DNA of 13,999 bases from Caulobacteraceae bacterium (GCA_947452665.1 CANGEH010000024.1:1-13999); one strand, 5' to 3'. Counted from the stretch's first letter, positions 1-7,404 are shown. The notes: a model not told the origin generated them from the sequence alone. Numbers and translations: made by a program.

Positions 1-884
1 ACGCCCTCGCCATAAAACTCAACAAACTTACCAACCACACCCTTTTTGCGCAGCATCTGGGTGACGGTTAGCACCAGATCCGTGGCCGTCGCACCTTCGG
101 GCATGGCGCCAAACAGCTTGAAGCCGATCACTTCGGGGATCAGCATGGGAATGGGCTGGCCGAGCATGGCCGCTTCAGCCTCAATCCCGCCGACGCCCCA
201 GCCGAGCACGGCTAGGCCATTAATCATGGTGGTGTGGCTGTCCGTGCCGACCACGGTGTCGGGATAGGCCACTTCTGCGCCGCCCGCTTCATTGGCGGTC
301 CAGACGGTCTGGGCCAAGTATTCCAGATTGACCTGGTGGCAGATACCGGTGCCCGGTGGCACAACCCGGAAATTGTTAAAGGCCGAAGAGCCCCAGCGCA
401 GGAAGCGGTAGCGCTCTAGGTTACGCTCATATTCGCGCGTCACATTCTTGGTCGCCGAATCCTTGGCCCCGAAGAAATCGACCATGACCGAGTGGTCAAT
501 CACAAGATCGACCGGGGTCAGGGGGTTAATCTTTTCCGGATCCGCGCCCAGATGGGTCATGGCATCGCGCATGGCGGCCAGATCGACCACGGCGGGGACG
601 CCTGTAAAGTCCTGCATCAAGACCCGGGCGGGGCGGAAGGAGATCTCGTGCTCGACCGTGCCCTTATTGACCAGCCAAGCGGCCACGGCGCGCAGGTCGG
701 CCTCGCTGACGGTTTCGCCGTCTTGATTGCGCAAAAGGTTTTCCAGCAAGACCTTCATGGACATAGGCAGGCGGGAAATTCCGTCCAGACCTGCGGCTTC
801 TGCGGCGGGCAGGCTGTAATAGGCATAGGTCTTGTCGCCCACGACCAGGTCGCGGCGAGTGTTCAGACTGTCATGAGACGTCAT
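1..884 (-). CDS. acnA: Aconitate hydratase A (aconitase), N-terminal part, runs off left edge
   Basis: Aconitase isomerises citrate to isocitrate in the TCA cycle, using a [4Fe-4S] cluster in the cytoplasm. About 294 N-terminal residues are present of a family that is usually near 900. The translation starts MTSHDSLNTRRDLVVGDKTY and contains the family blocks DHSVMVDFFG, RNLERYRFLRWG, VPPGTGICHQVNLEYL and GTDSHTTMINGLAVLGWGVG. The DH and DSH residues are known active-site positions. The three cluster-binding cysteines lie in the missing C-terminal part. I chose the ATG at 884-882 because AGAGGA (complement of 894-899) lies 9 nt upstream. A second in-frame ATG lies too deep in the sequence to be likely. 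The gene is divergent from ccmA. AcnA versus AcnB is settled by the domain order seen here, which is the AcnA/IRP type. Confidence 0.97.
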   Translation of the reverse strand, partial: MTSHDSLNTRRDLVVGDKTYAYYSLPAAEAAGLDGISRLPMSMKVLLENLLRNQDGETVSEADLRAVAAWLVNKGTVEHEISFRPARVLMQDFTGVPAVVDLAAMRDAMTHLGADPEKINPLTPVDLVIDHSVMVDFFGAKDSATKNVTREYERNLERYRFLRWGSSAFNNFRVVPPGTGICHQVNLEYLAQTVWTANEAGGAEVAYPDTVVGTDSHTTMINGLAVLGWGVGGIEAEAAMLGQPIPMLIPEVIGFKLFGAMPEGATATDLVLTVTQMLRKKGVVGKFVEFYGEG

Positions 885-1101
885 GGCGATCGATCCTCTG
901 GTTGAGCCCCAAGCCGGGGCTGTCCTTGGCCGCCCGAGTATCGGAAACAAGATCGCGCGCTTTTGAACCGGACACACAGCGTCCGCTTCTGCGCCGCGTA
1001 CACCTTGCACGGCCGGGTGTTCATACTCCCATGTGTGCTTTACGTCCATGCAGCACAATCGCGCATTTATGTCTTTGGCCAAGCTGGGCTAGAAGGGGTG
1101 T
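885..1101. promoter_or_regulatory. Divergent acnA/ccmA intergenic region, promoters expected
   Basis: This 217-bp gap separates two divergent operons, so at least one promoter on each strand is expected here. I see no convincing paired -35/-10 set by eye. A short inverted repeat (AGCCCC at 905-910 with GGGGCT at 916-921) lies just upstream of the acnA Shine-Dalgarno and would fold in the acnA leader. On the plus strand AGAAGG (1091-1096) serves as the ccmA ribosome binding site, 5 nt before its ATG. Short open frames across the gap lack coding character. The promoter role is inferred from gene orientation. Confidence 0.4.
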
Positions 1102-1719
1102 ATGATTACAGGTCTGCATCTGGAAAATCTGGCGATCCGGCGCGGCGAGCGGCTATTGTTTGCCGGGCTTTGCCTTGATCTGGGCGCGGGCGAGGCCCTG
1201 GCCCTGACCGGGGCTAATGGCGCGGGCAAGACCAGCCTCTTGCGTGCCATTGCCGGTCTGATCTTGCCGCATGAGGGCTGGGTACGGTTTGTGGGCGCTA
1301 GGGGTGATCTGGAGCCTGAGGATGCGCGAAGCAGCGGCATTCATCTGCTGGGCCATCAGGATGGTTTGAAATCGGCCGGTACGGCCTGGGATGAGCTCTT
1401 ATTTCAGGTGCGCTGGACCGGCGGCACCGAGGCCAGCGCCCGGGCGGCCTGCCGCCTTTTGGATCTGGAGCGGCTCTTGGAGCTAGAGGTGCGTAAGCTG
1501 TCAGCGGGCCAAAGGCGTAGGCTGGCCTTAGCGCGACTGGTCGCCAGCCCTAGATCGCTTTGGCTGCTGGATGAGCCCATGGCCCCCTTGGATAGCGAAC
1601 GCAGGCATCTGTTTGGCCATTTGATGGGCGAGCACCTCGCCTCTGGCGGTATGATTATCGCTGCCGTGCATGATCCCTTGCCCATACCGGTGCGGCGGCT
1701 GGATCTGGTGTTTTCATGA
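1102..1719 (+). CDS. ccmA: Cytochrome c maturation heme exporter ATPase CcmA
   Basis: CcmA is the ATP-hydrolysing subunit of the CcmABCD complex, which releases holo-CcmE during System I cytochrome c maturation at the inner membrane. The 205-residue length is normal for the family. The ABC motifs are in order: Walker A GANGAGKTS (residues 37-45), Q-loop HQDGLK (Q86), signature LSAGQRRRLALARL (from 133), Walker B LWLLDEP (153-159), D-loop APLD (161-164) and switch His190. The LSAGQRRR signature and the short protein favour CcmA over generic ABC ATPases, and the following ccmB confirms it. It opens the operon; its TGA overlaps the ccmB ATG (ATGA). Confidence 0.96.
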   Translation: MITGLHLENLAIRRGERLLFAGLCLDLGAGEALALTGANGAGKTSLLRAIAGLILPHEGWVRFVGARGDLEPEDARSSGIHLLGHQDGLKSAGTAWDELLFQVRWTGGTEASARAACRLLDLERLLELEVRKLSAGQRRRLALARLVASPRSLWLLDEPMAPLDSERRHLFGHLMGEHLASGGMIIAAVHDPLPIPVRRLDLVFS

Positions 1720-2381
1720 GCGGGCTGTGGATCTTGTTTCGACGCGAGCTTGGCCAAACCTGGGGCCGCGGCGGCGGGCCGGTACTGGCCCTGACCTTTT
1801 TTGCCTGTGTGGCGACGCTCTTGCCCTTGGCTGTGGGCGCTTCACCCGCGCGGCTGGCGTCTGTGGCCCCAGGGGCCGCCTGGCTGGCCTTGGCGCTTGC
1901 CAGCCTCTTATCGCTGGAGCGGCTGTTTGAGCGTGATTTTGAGGATGGAACCCTAGACCTTTTAGCGCTTGGCCCAGCACCGCTGGAGGCTGTGGCCCTG
2001 GCCAAGGGCCTGGCCCAGTGGTTGGCCAATGGTGCGCCGCTGGCCTTGCTGGCCCCTGTGGTGGCGGTGGCCTTGGGGGCAGGTCTCAGCCTGGTGCCGA
2101 TGATTTTTACCAGCGCCCTGATCGGGGGGCTTGGTCTTTCCTTTACCGGCGGCATAGGCGCGGCCTTAAGCCTTGGCAGTCGGCGCGGCGGCGTGCTGAT
2201 TGCGGTAATTGTGCTGCCCTTGTTTGCACCCCCAGTGATTTTTGGCGCCGGTGTGATTGATGCCTATGCCAGCGGGCTAGACTGGCGACCGGCGCTGAGC
2301 TTTTTGTCCGCCTATAGTCTGGCAGCCCTTGCCCTTGGCCCCTTGGCCATGGCGGCAGCGTGTCGCAATGCACTTTCCTGA
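1716..2381 (+). CDS. ccmB: Heme exporter membrane subunit CcmB
   Basis: CcmB is the integral membrane partner of the CcmA ATPase. The 221 residues contain about six hydrophobic segments (roughly 20-40, 52-68, 100-120, 128-152, 158-180, 193-216). The cytoplasmic loop ERLFERDFEDGTLDLLALGP (about residues 68-87) is the most family-specific block: CcmB proteins carry a similar acidic F-x-D-x-x-D-G-x-L-x-L segment. The start ATG overlaps the ccmA stop by 4 nt, implying translational coupling. The coding region is strongly Leu/Ala/Gly-rich, as expected for a small permease. Identity rests on that loop plus its position between ccmA and ccmC. Confidence 0.94.
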   Translation: MSGLWILFRRELGQTWGRGGGPVLALTFFACVATLLPLAVGASPARLASVAPGAAWLALALASLLSLERLFERDFEDGTLDLLALGPAPLEAVALAKGLAQWLANGAPLALLAPVVAVALGAGLSLVPMIFTSALIGGLGLSFTGGIGAALSLGSRRGGVLIAVIVLPLFAPPVIFGAGVIDAYASGLDWRPALSFLSAYSLAALALGPLAMAAACRNALS

Positions 2382-2422
2382 AGCACCTTGCCGATCTAGG
2401 TCTTGAGTCGTATCGAGGACAC

Positions 2423-3139
2423 ATGTTTCAAGCGCTCGCCAATCCCCAACGCTTTATGGCCTTTTCCCGCTGGGCTGCGCCGGTTCTTGCGGTCATTGCC
2501 GCTGGCCTTCTAGGCTGGGGCCTTTGGCTCAGCTTTTCGGCGCCAGAGGATTATCAGCAAGGCGCGACCGTGCGGCTGATGTTCATCCATGTGCCCGCCG
2601 CCTATATGGCCATGTTTTGTTATGCCTGTTTGGGCGCGGCCAGCCTGGTGGGGCTGGTGTTTCGCCATGTGCTGGCCGATGCCGCTGCCCGCGCCTGCGC
2701 GCCGCTTGGGGCAGGTTTTACGGCGCTTGCCCTGATTACCGGCATGTTGTGGGGTCGGCCCATGTGGGGGACCTGGTGGGTCTGGGATGCGCGCGTGACC
2801 TCGGTCCTGGTGCTGTTCTTGTTCTATATCGGCTATATGGCCCTGCAGGCGGCGATTGATGACGAGACCCGCGCCGCGCGTGCCAGTGGCATATTGGCGC
2901 TGGTGGGCCTGATCAATCTGCCGATCATCAAGTTTTCGGTCGATTGGTGGAACACCTTGCACCAGCCAGCCTCTGTGTTTCGCAAAGGCGGACCAAGTCT
3001 GCCGCCCGAGTTTCTATGGCCACTCGGCGTTATGGCACTTGCCTATATGGCCCTGTTTGGCGCGCTGTGGCTGGTGCGGATTCGGGCCGAGGTCTGGCGC
3101 AAGCGGGCGCAAAGCCTGGCCCTTCAGGCGGCGGGATGA
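2423..3139 (+). CDS. ccmC: Heme handling protein CcmC (tryptophan-rich WWD family)
   Basis: CcmC presents heme to the chaperone CcmE on the periplasmic face of the membrane. The protein (238 residues from this start) shows the tryptophan-rich motif GTWWVWDARVTS (116-127) in a periplasmic loop. It also has two histidines in the places where the family binds heme: H56 in FIHVPAAYM and H180 in WWNTLHQPAS. Six membrane segments are visible. The open frame extends to a GTG at 2360 inside ccmB. I chose ATG 2423 because GAGG (2415-2418) precedes it and the protein then begins MFQALANPQRF, as CcmC proteins of this class do. The TGA overlaps the ccmD ATG. Confidence 0.96.
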   Translation: MFQALANPQRFMAFSRWAAPVLAVIAAGLLGWGLWLSFSAPEDYQQGATVRLMFIHVPAAYMAMFCYACLGAASLVGLVFRHVLADAAARACAPLGAGFTALALITGMLWGRPMWGTWWVWDARVTSVLVLFLFYIGYMALQAAIDDETRAARASGILALVGLINLPIIKFSVDWWNTLHQPASVFRKGGPSLPPEFLWPLGVMALAYMALFGALWLVRIRAEVWRKRAQSLALQAAG

Positions 3140-3318
3140 GCATGACCAGTCTGGACTATGGCAAATATGCGATCTTTATCTGGCCAGCGCTTGCCGTAAC
3201 GGCGGCGGTATTGGCCTGGATGGTGGCCGACAGCCTGCTGCGCGCGCGCTATTGGCAAAAAAAGGTCCAGGTGCTTGAGGCCGCGCGGGCGCAACCGGGT
3301 GAAAAGCCCGCGCCATGA
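3136..3318 (+). CDS. ccmD: Heme exporter accessory protein CcmD
   Basis: CcmD is a small single-pass membrane protein that holds CcmC, CcmE and the CcmAB transporter together. The 60 residues begin MSMTSLDYGKYAIFIWPALA; the aromatic YGKYAIFIWPA block followed by one membrane helix (about 12-33) and a basic cytoplasmic tail (RARYWQKK) is the CcmD pattern. It overlaps ccmC at its start and ccmG at its end, both as ATGA. CcmD is poorly conserved, so the identification depends on this pattern and the exact slot between ccmC and ccmG. A longer open frame reading through ccmC from 2944 is only an upstream extension of the same frame. Confidence 0.9.
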   Translation: MSMTSLDYGKYAIFIWPALAVTAAVLAWMVADSLLRARYWQKKVQVLEAARAQPGEKPAP

Positions 3319-3851
3319 AGCGGATGTTCAGCCTCTTGCCGCTCTTAGCACTCGCCGCCTTGGCTTTATTGTTCTTGGCCTATGGCCTGCACCGCGATCC
3401 CCAGATCAAGCCTGACGCCCTGGTCGGCAAGCCCTTGCCCGCACGGATCATGGCGCGGCTGGAAACCGGCGAGCGGATCAGCCTGTTGGATGCGCGGCGT
3501 CAGGTGACCGGTTCGGGCCCGGTCGTGGTCAATATGTTTGCCTCCTGGTGCGCGCCTTGCGCTGAGGAGCATCCGGTCTTGATGGCGCTCAAGGCCCAGG
3601 GCGTGCCCCTGATCGGGGTGGCTTATAAGGACACGTCCACCCATACGCGCGCGTTTCTAAAAAGGCTTGGCAATCCGTTTGTGACGGTCCTGACCGATAC
3701 AGATGGCCAGGCTGGGCTTGATCTTGGCATATCGGGCGTGCCGGAAAGTTTCCTGGTCGCGCCAGACGGCACCATATTGGCCAAGCATACGGGCCCCATG
3801 ACCCCGGAGACCGCCGAGCAGTTTTTGGAAAAGGCCGCCGCGCTGCGTTAA
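3315..3851 (+). CDS. ccmG: Thiol:disulfide interchange protein CcmG (DsbE family)
   Basis: CcmG is a membrane-anchored periplasmic thioredoxin-like protein that keeps apocytochrome or CcmH cysteines reduced for heme attachment. Residues 5-25 form an uncleaved N-terminal anchor. The thioredoxin fold follows with active site WCAPC (C79 and C82) and the cis-proline region SGVPES (P143). The acidic ADTDGQ-type insert of the family is present as TDTDGQAGLD, and the total of 178 residues is typical. It is the last gene of the ccm operon, and the ATG overlaps the ccmD stop. The stop is TAA, and no obvious intrinsic terminator follows. Confidence 0.95.
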   Translation: MKRMFSLLPLLALAALALLFLAYGLHRDPQIKPDALVGKPLPARIMARLETGERISLLDARRQVTGSGPVVVNMFASWCAPCAEEHPVLMALKAQGVPLIGVAYKDTSTHTRAFLKRLGNPFVTVLTDTDGQAGLDLGISGVPESFLVAPDGTILAKHTGPMTPETAEQFLEKAAALR

Positions 3852-3905
3852 TCGCTCGCTAACCATAATTTTTTACAAACAGGACACACATTGAGGTCCT
3901 GACCC

Positions 3906-4175
3906 GTGCCGCAACCGATCACGCCCAATCTCAACCTGCCGCTTGGCCAAGGTGCGCCGACCCCGCGCCGCGCCAGCGAAGACCCCCGCGCCGCCGCCCG
4001 GCGGGCATTCTTCGAGGTGGCCCTGCAGGGCCAGGCCAGCGCGGTTGCGCCCGCTAGCCCAGCCGCGGCCATGGCCCAGCTAAACCCACGCCCAGCGCCA
4101 ATGCCCCAATCTGCCGAGCCCGAACCGCCAATGCGCTATGCCCGGCCTGGGTCGGTATTGGATATTTGGGTCTAG
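3906..4175 (+). CDS. Small Pro/Ala-rich protein of unknown function
   Basis: I do not recognise this 89-residue protein. It begins at GTG 3906, with GAGG (3893-3896) 9 nt upstream; an upstream in-frame TTG at 3891 is blocked by TGA. The sequence looks mostly disordered: a Pro-rich head (MPQPITPNLNLPLGQG), one basic amphipathic helix-like stretch (RASEDPRAAARRAFFEVALQ, about 23-42), an Ala/Pro linker, then a compact tail RYARPGSVLDIWV. No signal peptide, membrane segment or cysteine is present. The tail and the helix look conserved-like rather than random, and the base usage matches neighbouring genes. It lies 54 nt after ccmG and converges on ctpA, sharing the CTAG stop palindrome at 4172-4175. 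It could be co-transcribed with ccmG or have its own promoter. Confidence 0.65.
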   Translation: MPQPITPNLNLPLGQGAPTPRRASEDPRAAARRAFFEVALQGQASAVAPASPAAAMAQLNPRPAPMPQSAEPEPPMRYARPGSVLDIWV

Positions 4176-5575
4176 GGCTTGGCCTTTACCGGCTCAGCCG
4201 CCGTCGCCGGGGTCTTGGCGCCCAGCAGTTCGGATAGGCGCGGTTTGGCAGGCAGGGGCGGCAGTTTTGGGGTCTTGGCGACGCTGCCATTTTTCAGCAC
4301 ATCCAGAGCCCGGGTCAGCTGGAAGTCGCCGGTCTTGACGTCAAAGCTGGTGGGCGGCACCTCGGCAGGGGCATGGGCGGCCTTGCGCACCTTGCCCTCT
4401 TGCGAATCTAGCGCATTGGAATAGCTGGCCTCGCTGAACTGATAGGCGCGGGTGGCCAGGATCTCGGCCTGTTCGCGGCTCATGGCCACTTCTAGATCCG
4501 GTTCAATCCCGGTCTTTTGGATCGAACGGCCCGAAGGGGTGTAATACTTGCCGGTGGTCAGCTTGACCGCCCCATCGGCGCCGCCGCGCAAGGGGATGAC
4601 GGTCTGGACCGAACCCTTACCAAAGCTGGTTAGGCCCACCAGTTCGGCGCGCTTGCGGTCCTGCAAGGCGCCTGCCACGATTTCAGAGGCCGAGGCAGAG
4701 CCAGAATTGATCAGCACCACCAAGGGCAGGCCATTGGTCACATCACCGGCTTGAGCATTATAGCGGTCAATGTTTTTGGGGCCCCGGCCGCGCTGCGACA
4801 CAACCTCGCCGCCATCGAGGAACATGTCGGAAATGGCGATCGCCTGTTCCAACAACCCGCCTGGGTTATTGCGCAAATCCAGCACCAGCCCCTTCATCTT
4901 GGGGTTCTTGCTCATAAGGCCTTGTAGGGCGGTAGCGGCCTCAATTGAGGTTTTTTCGTTAAAGGCGGAGATACGCAAATAGCCGTAATCGCCCTCCATC
5001 CGCGCCTTGGCAGAAATAATATTGATGGTCTCGCGCACCAGCTTGATGTCAAACGGCTCGCCGCGATCGCGCACAATGGTCAAGGTTATGGCCTCGCCCG
5101 GCTTGCCACGCATCTGTTTGACCGCGGCGGTCAGGCTAAGGCCGATCAGGCTTTGATTATTGATCGCGGTAATATAGTCGCCGGCCTGAAGCTTGGCGCG
5201 GGCCGCAGGCGTGTCATCCATAGGCGAGATGATCTTGACCACGCCGTCTTCGCTGGTGACCTCAAGGCCTAGCCCGCCATAGGCCCCGCGCGTCTGGTCG
5301 CGCATTTCGGCATAGTTCTCGGTATTGAGATAGCCCGAATGCGGGTCAAGCGAGGTCAACATGCCGTCAATCGCCGACTCGATCAGCTTTTTATCATCCA
5401 CCGGCGTCACATACTGGCTCTGGACCGTGGCTAGGACATCGCCAAACATTTCCAGCAAACGAAACGTGTCGCTGCGACTGCTGGGCACCGAGGCCACGGC
5501 GGTCTGGTTGATATAGGCCATGGTCCCGGCACCGAGAACAAAGGCAGACACACCGATCAGAAGGGTTTTGCGCAT
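4172..5575 (-). CDS. ctpA: Carboxyl-terminal processing protease, S41 family
   Basis: This is an S41A periplasmic serine protease that trims or degrades envelope proteins from their C-termini. The 467 residues show an N-terminal membrane anchor or signal (about 5-30), a helical segment with SLDPHSGYL (75-83), a PDZ domain (about 98-170, with GGLGLEV) and the catalytic core. The Ser/Lys dyad is recognisable: S295 in GSASASEIVAGAL and K320 in FGKGSVQT, 25 residues apart as in known family members. The C-terminal tail is Pro/Lys/Ala-rich and of low complexity. It lies 125 bp downstream of envC, in the same direction. An AAGG about 6 nt before the ATG is a plausible ribosome binding site. The stop overlaps the convergent small gene. 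Confidence 0.95.
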   Translation of the reverse strand: MRKTLLIGVSAFVLGAGTMAYINQTAVASVPSSRSDTFRLLEMFGDVLATVQSQYVTPVDDKKLIESAIDGMLTSLDPHSGYLNTENYAEMRDQTRGAYGGLGLEVTSEDGVVKIISPMDDTPAARAKLQAGDYITAINNQSLIGLSLTAAVKQMRGKPGEAITLTIVRDRGEPFDIKLVRETINIISAKARMEGDYGYLRISAFNEKTSIEAATALQGLMSKNPKMKGLVLDLRNNPGGLLEQAIAISDMFLDGGEVVSQRGRGPKNIDRYNAQAGDVTNGLPLVVLINSGSASASEIVAGALQDRKRAELVGLTSFGKGSVQTVIPLRGGADGAVKLTTGKYYTPSGRSIQKTGIEPDLEVAMSREQAEILATRAYQFSEASYSNALDSQEGKVRKAAHAPAEVPPTSFDVKTGDFQLTRALDVLKNGSVAKTPKLPPLPAKPRLSELLGAKTPATAAEPVKAKP

Positions 5576-5601
5576 GATAACCTTGGTTTGAAGGGCGTTT
5601 A

Positions 5602-5617
5602 CGTCTTTTCAAAGACG
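5602..5617 (-). other. Short hairpin in the ctpA leader
   Basis: A 6-bp perfect inverted repeat (CGTCTT at 5602-5607 and AAGACG at 5612-5617, loop of 4) lies 27 nt upstream of the ctpA start. It is too short and lacks the T-run of a terminator. The 125-bp envC-ctpA gap in which it sits may hold a ctpA promoter, but I see no clear -35/-10 pair. A role in mRNA stability is possible but unproven. Confidence 0.25.
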
Positions 5618-5700
5618 CTTGGCACGAATTGCAAGTCTAGACCAAATCGAAACGCCGCGGCGATTAAATTCACTAAACACCTGTTCGCCTTGGCGAGCGG

Positions 5701-6849
5701 TTAACGACCTGAGGCCGCTTTCAGCCAGCGGGCGGGATCCATCGGGGCCCCGTCCTTGCGGATTTCAAGATAAAGTTCTGGATCATTGCCGCCCATGCGC
5801 CCCACCGGCTCCCCGGCCGCAAACCTGCCGCCCGCAACGGCATTTGAGCTTTCCAGGCCCGCCAGGACCAGGTGGTATTGCCCGCCAAGCCGCAGGATCA
5901 AGACCTCGCCCCAGCCCTTTAAGGGGCCAGAATATTCCACCGTGCCCTGGGCAGGGGCCCGCACAGTGGCGCCCGCTTCTGCCCGCCAGGTCCAGCCTTC
6001 TGACCGACCTATTGTGCCGCCGCCCTGGCCAAACCGTCGGACCACCCGCCCGGCCACCGGGCTGACGAGGCCGCGCGTGCGGCCAAAAAGGTCTGTGGCA
6101 TCTAGGTTTTGGCCAATATTGTCGCGGGTAGAGCCGCCAGATTGGCGCGGCAAGGCCTGAAGCAGCTCGCGCAAGGACTGGGCCCTTGCCGCCAGCCTTT
6201 GAAAATCGCGCTCGGCCTGATCGGCATCGGCGCTGATGGCGCGCTCCATCGCTGCCTTGTTCTGGATCAGGACCGCCATCTGGGCGCGGCGGTTTTGGAT
6301 GTCGCGCTCGGCCTCGGCTAGGGCGCGGTTTGCCGCCAAGGTTTCGCGGCGCAGCTGGGCAATGTCCTGAGCGCTGATCGCAAACGTCTTGGCGCGTTTT
6401 TCAAGCTCGGGCGTCACGGCCTGGATCAGGATCGCGGCGCGCACGGCTTTTTGCGCGTTTTGCGGATGCACCATCAAGGCGGGGGGCGGGTTGCGTCGAT
6501 AGATTAAGAGCGCGCTCAAGAGCCGCGACAATTGGTCGTGATTGCGCCGCATATCCCCGGTCAGGACAATCTGGCTGCGATTAAGCTCGGTCAGGCGCTG
6601 GCGGCTATCATTGGCAATCTGTTCGCTACGCGCCTGGTCAGCCGACAGACTAACCAGTTGGGCGCGCATTAGGGCCAGATCTCTTTGGGTCTTGGCGGCC
6701 TTGGCCCTTAAGGCGGCACTATCCTTGGCCTTGGCCTTTGCGCGCGCCTCAAGCGTGGCGAGATCCTGACGCGACGGAGCGGCACCAACTGCGGCTTGAG
6801 CCGACAAGGTCAGGCAAAGGCTGAGAATAAGGGCGGGTAACGGGCGCAT
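5701..6849 (-). CDS. envC: EnvC-type murein hydrolase activator with degenerate LytM/M23 domain
   Basis: EnvC proteins activate periplasmic N-acetylmuramoyl-L-alanine amidases during septal peptidoglycan splitting. The 382 residues comprise a Sec signal peptide (cleavage likely after SAQA, about residue 19), a long Ala/Arg/Gln-rich coiled coil (about 27-232) and a C-terminal LytM/M23 domain (about 260-377). The domain has the fold landmarks SPVAGRVVRRFG, GATVRAPAQGTVEYSGPLKG, GEVLILRLGGQYHLVLAGL and ELYLEIRKDGAPMDPARWL. The zinc-ligand positions of active M23 enzymes are missing: the HxGxD site reads GWTWRAEAG, and the LHFE histidine is Y360 in LYLEIR. It is therefore likely an activator, not a peptidase. 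The gene name is by domain architecture. It starts at 6849, with only a weak ribosome binding site. Confidence 0.88.
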   Translation of the reverse strand: MRPLPALILSLCLTLSAQAAVGAAPSRQDLATLEARAKAKAKDSAALRAKAAKTQRDLALMRAQLVSLSADQARSEQIANDSRQRLTELNRSQIVLTGDMRRNHDQLSRLLSALLIYRRNPPPALMVHPQNAQKAVRAAILIQAVTPELEKRAKTFAISAQDIAQLRRETLAANRALAEAERDIQNRRAQMAVLIQNKAAMERAISADADQAERDFQRLAARAQSLRELLQALPRQSGGSTRDNIGQNLDATDLFGRTRGLVSPVAGRVVRRFGQGGGTIGRSEGWTWRAEAGATVRAPAQGTVEYSGPLKGWGEVLILRLGGQYHLVLAGLESSNAVAGGRFAAGEPVGRMGGNDPELYLEIRKDGAPMDPARWLKAASGR

Positions 6850-6903
6850 TAGGCCGACTCATAACCCAAACCGGTTAAAGGCAACAGGAGGCAAGCGGCG
6901 CAA

Positions 6904-7377
6904 TCAGTCCCGGTGATAGGGCCCGCCAGCCAATATGGTCGTGGCGCGATAGACCTGCTCGGCCAGCATGACCCGGGCCAGGGCGTGGGGCCAGGTCTGT
7001 ATGCCAAAGGCGAGCTTTTCGCGGGCAGTGGCCATTAGGGCTGGATCAAGCCCGTCGGCGCCGCCAATCAGTATGATCATCCGCCGGTGGCCGTCGTCGC
7101 GCAGCTTGCCAATATGGGCGGCAAAATCGCGCGACCTGTGGGCTGTGCCATGCTCATCGCAGACCACCAGCCAGCAAGGACCCAGGGCCGCGATCTGGGC
7201 GCTCAAGGTCTCGGCCTCAGCCGCCTTGCCGGGCTTTCTGCTTTCAAGCTCAATGATCTCGACCGGACCAAGACCCAGGGCCCGACCACTGGCTGTGGCC
7301 CTAGCGGCATAGTCGCGTGCAAGGGCCGCCTCTGGCGAGGCGCCTAGACGGCCAATGGTCACTAGGGTGATCTTCAT
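6904..7377 (-). CDS. rlmH: 23S rRNA pseudouridine-1915 N3-methyltransferase RlmH
   Basis: RlmH is a SPOUT-class (knotted) methyltransferase that uses S-adenosylmethionine to methylate a pseudouridine in helix 69 of 23S rRNA on assembled 70S ribosomes. The 157-residue length is exact for the family. The SAM-binding knot shows IILIGGADGL (101-110), and the C-terminal block reads HALARVMLAEQVYRATTILA followed by GGPYHRD, ending in the expected YHR motif. It starts at ATG 7377 with no clear Shine-Dalgarno, 27 nt after the rsfS stop, so it probably depends on readthrough from rsfS. The rsfS-rlmH pairing is common in bacteria and supports both calls. Confidence 0.97.
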   Translation of the reverse strand: MKITLVTIGRLGASPEAALARDYAARATASGRALGLGPVEIIELESRKPGKAAEAETLSAQIAALGPCWLVVCDEHGTAHRSRDFAAHIGKLRDDGHRRMIILIGGADGLDPALMATAREKLAFGIQTWPHALARVMLAEQVYRATTILAGGPYHRD

Positions 7378-7404
7378 GCGATCGCGGCTGGCGAGGCTTG
7401 CCGA

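Noticed and set aside
492..905. A plus-strand open frame of 137 residues at the left edge
   Set aside because: It is opposite the unmistakable acnA coding sequence and its translation has no coherent domain.
902..1178. Short plus-strand frames in the acnA-ccmA gap
   Set aside because: They run into ccmA in another frame, have Arg/Ser/Pro-rich shadow composition and no ribosome binding site.
2360..2422. Longer ccmC starting at GTG 2360
   Set aside because: It would overlap ccmB and add residues absent from the CcmC family; ATG 2423 has a Shine-Dalgarno and the expected MFQALANPQRF start.
2510..2962. 150-residue minus-strand frame opposite ccmC
   Set aside because: His/Gln/Gly-rich antisense of a membrane protein gene; no motifs or ribosome binding site.
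5664..5678. Possible CtrA box (TTAA followed by AAAC) upstream of ctpA
   Set aside because: Only one half matches TTAA-N7-TTAA; the second half does not, so it is not supported.
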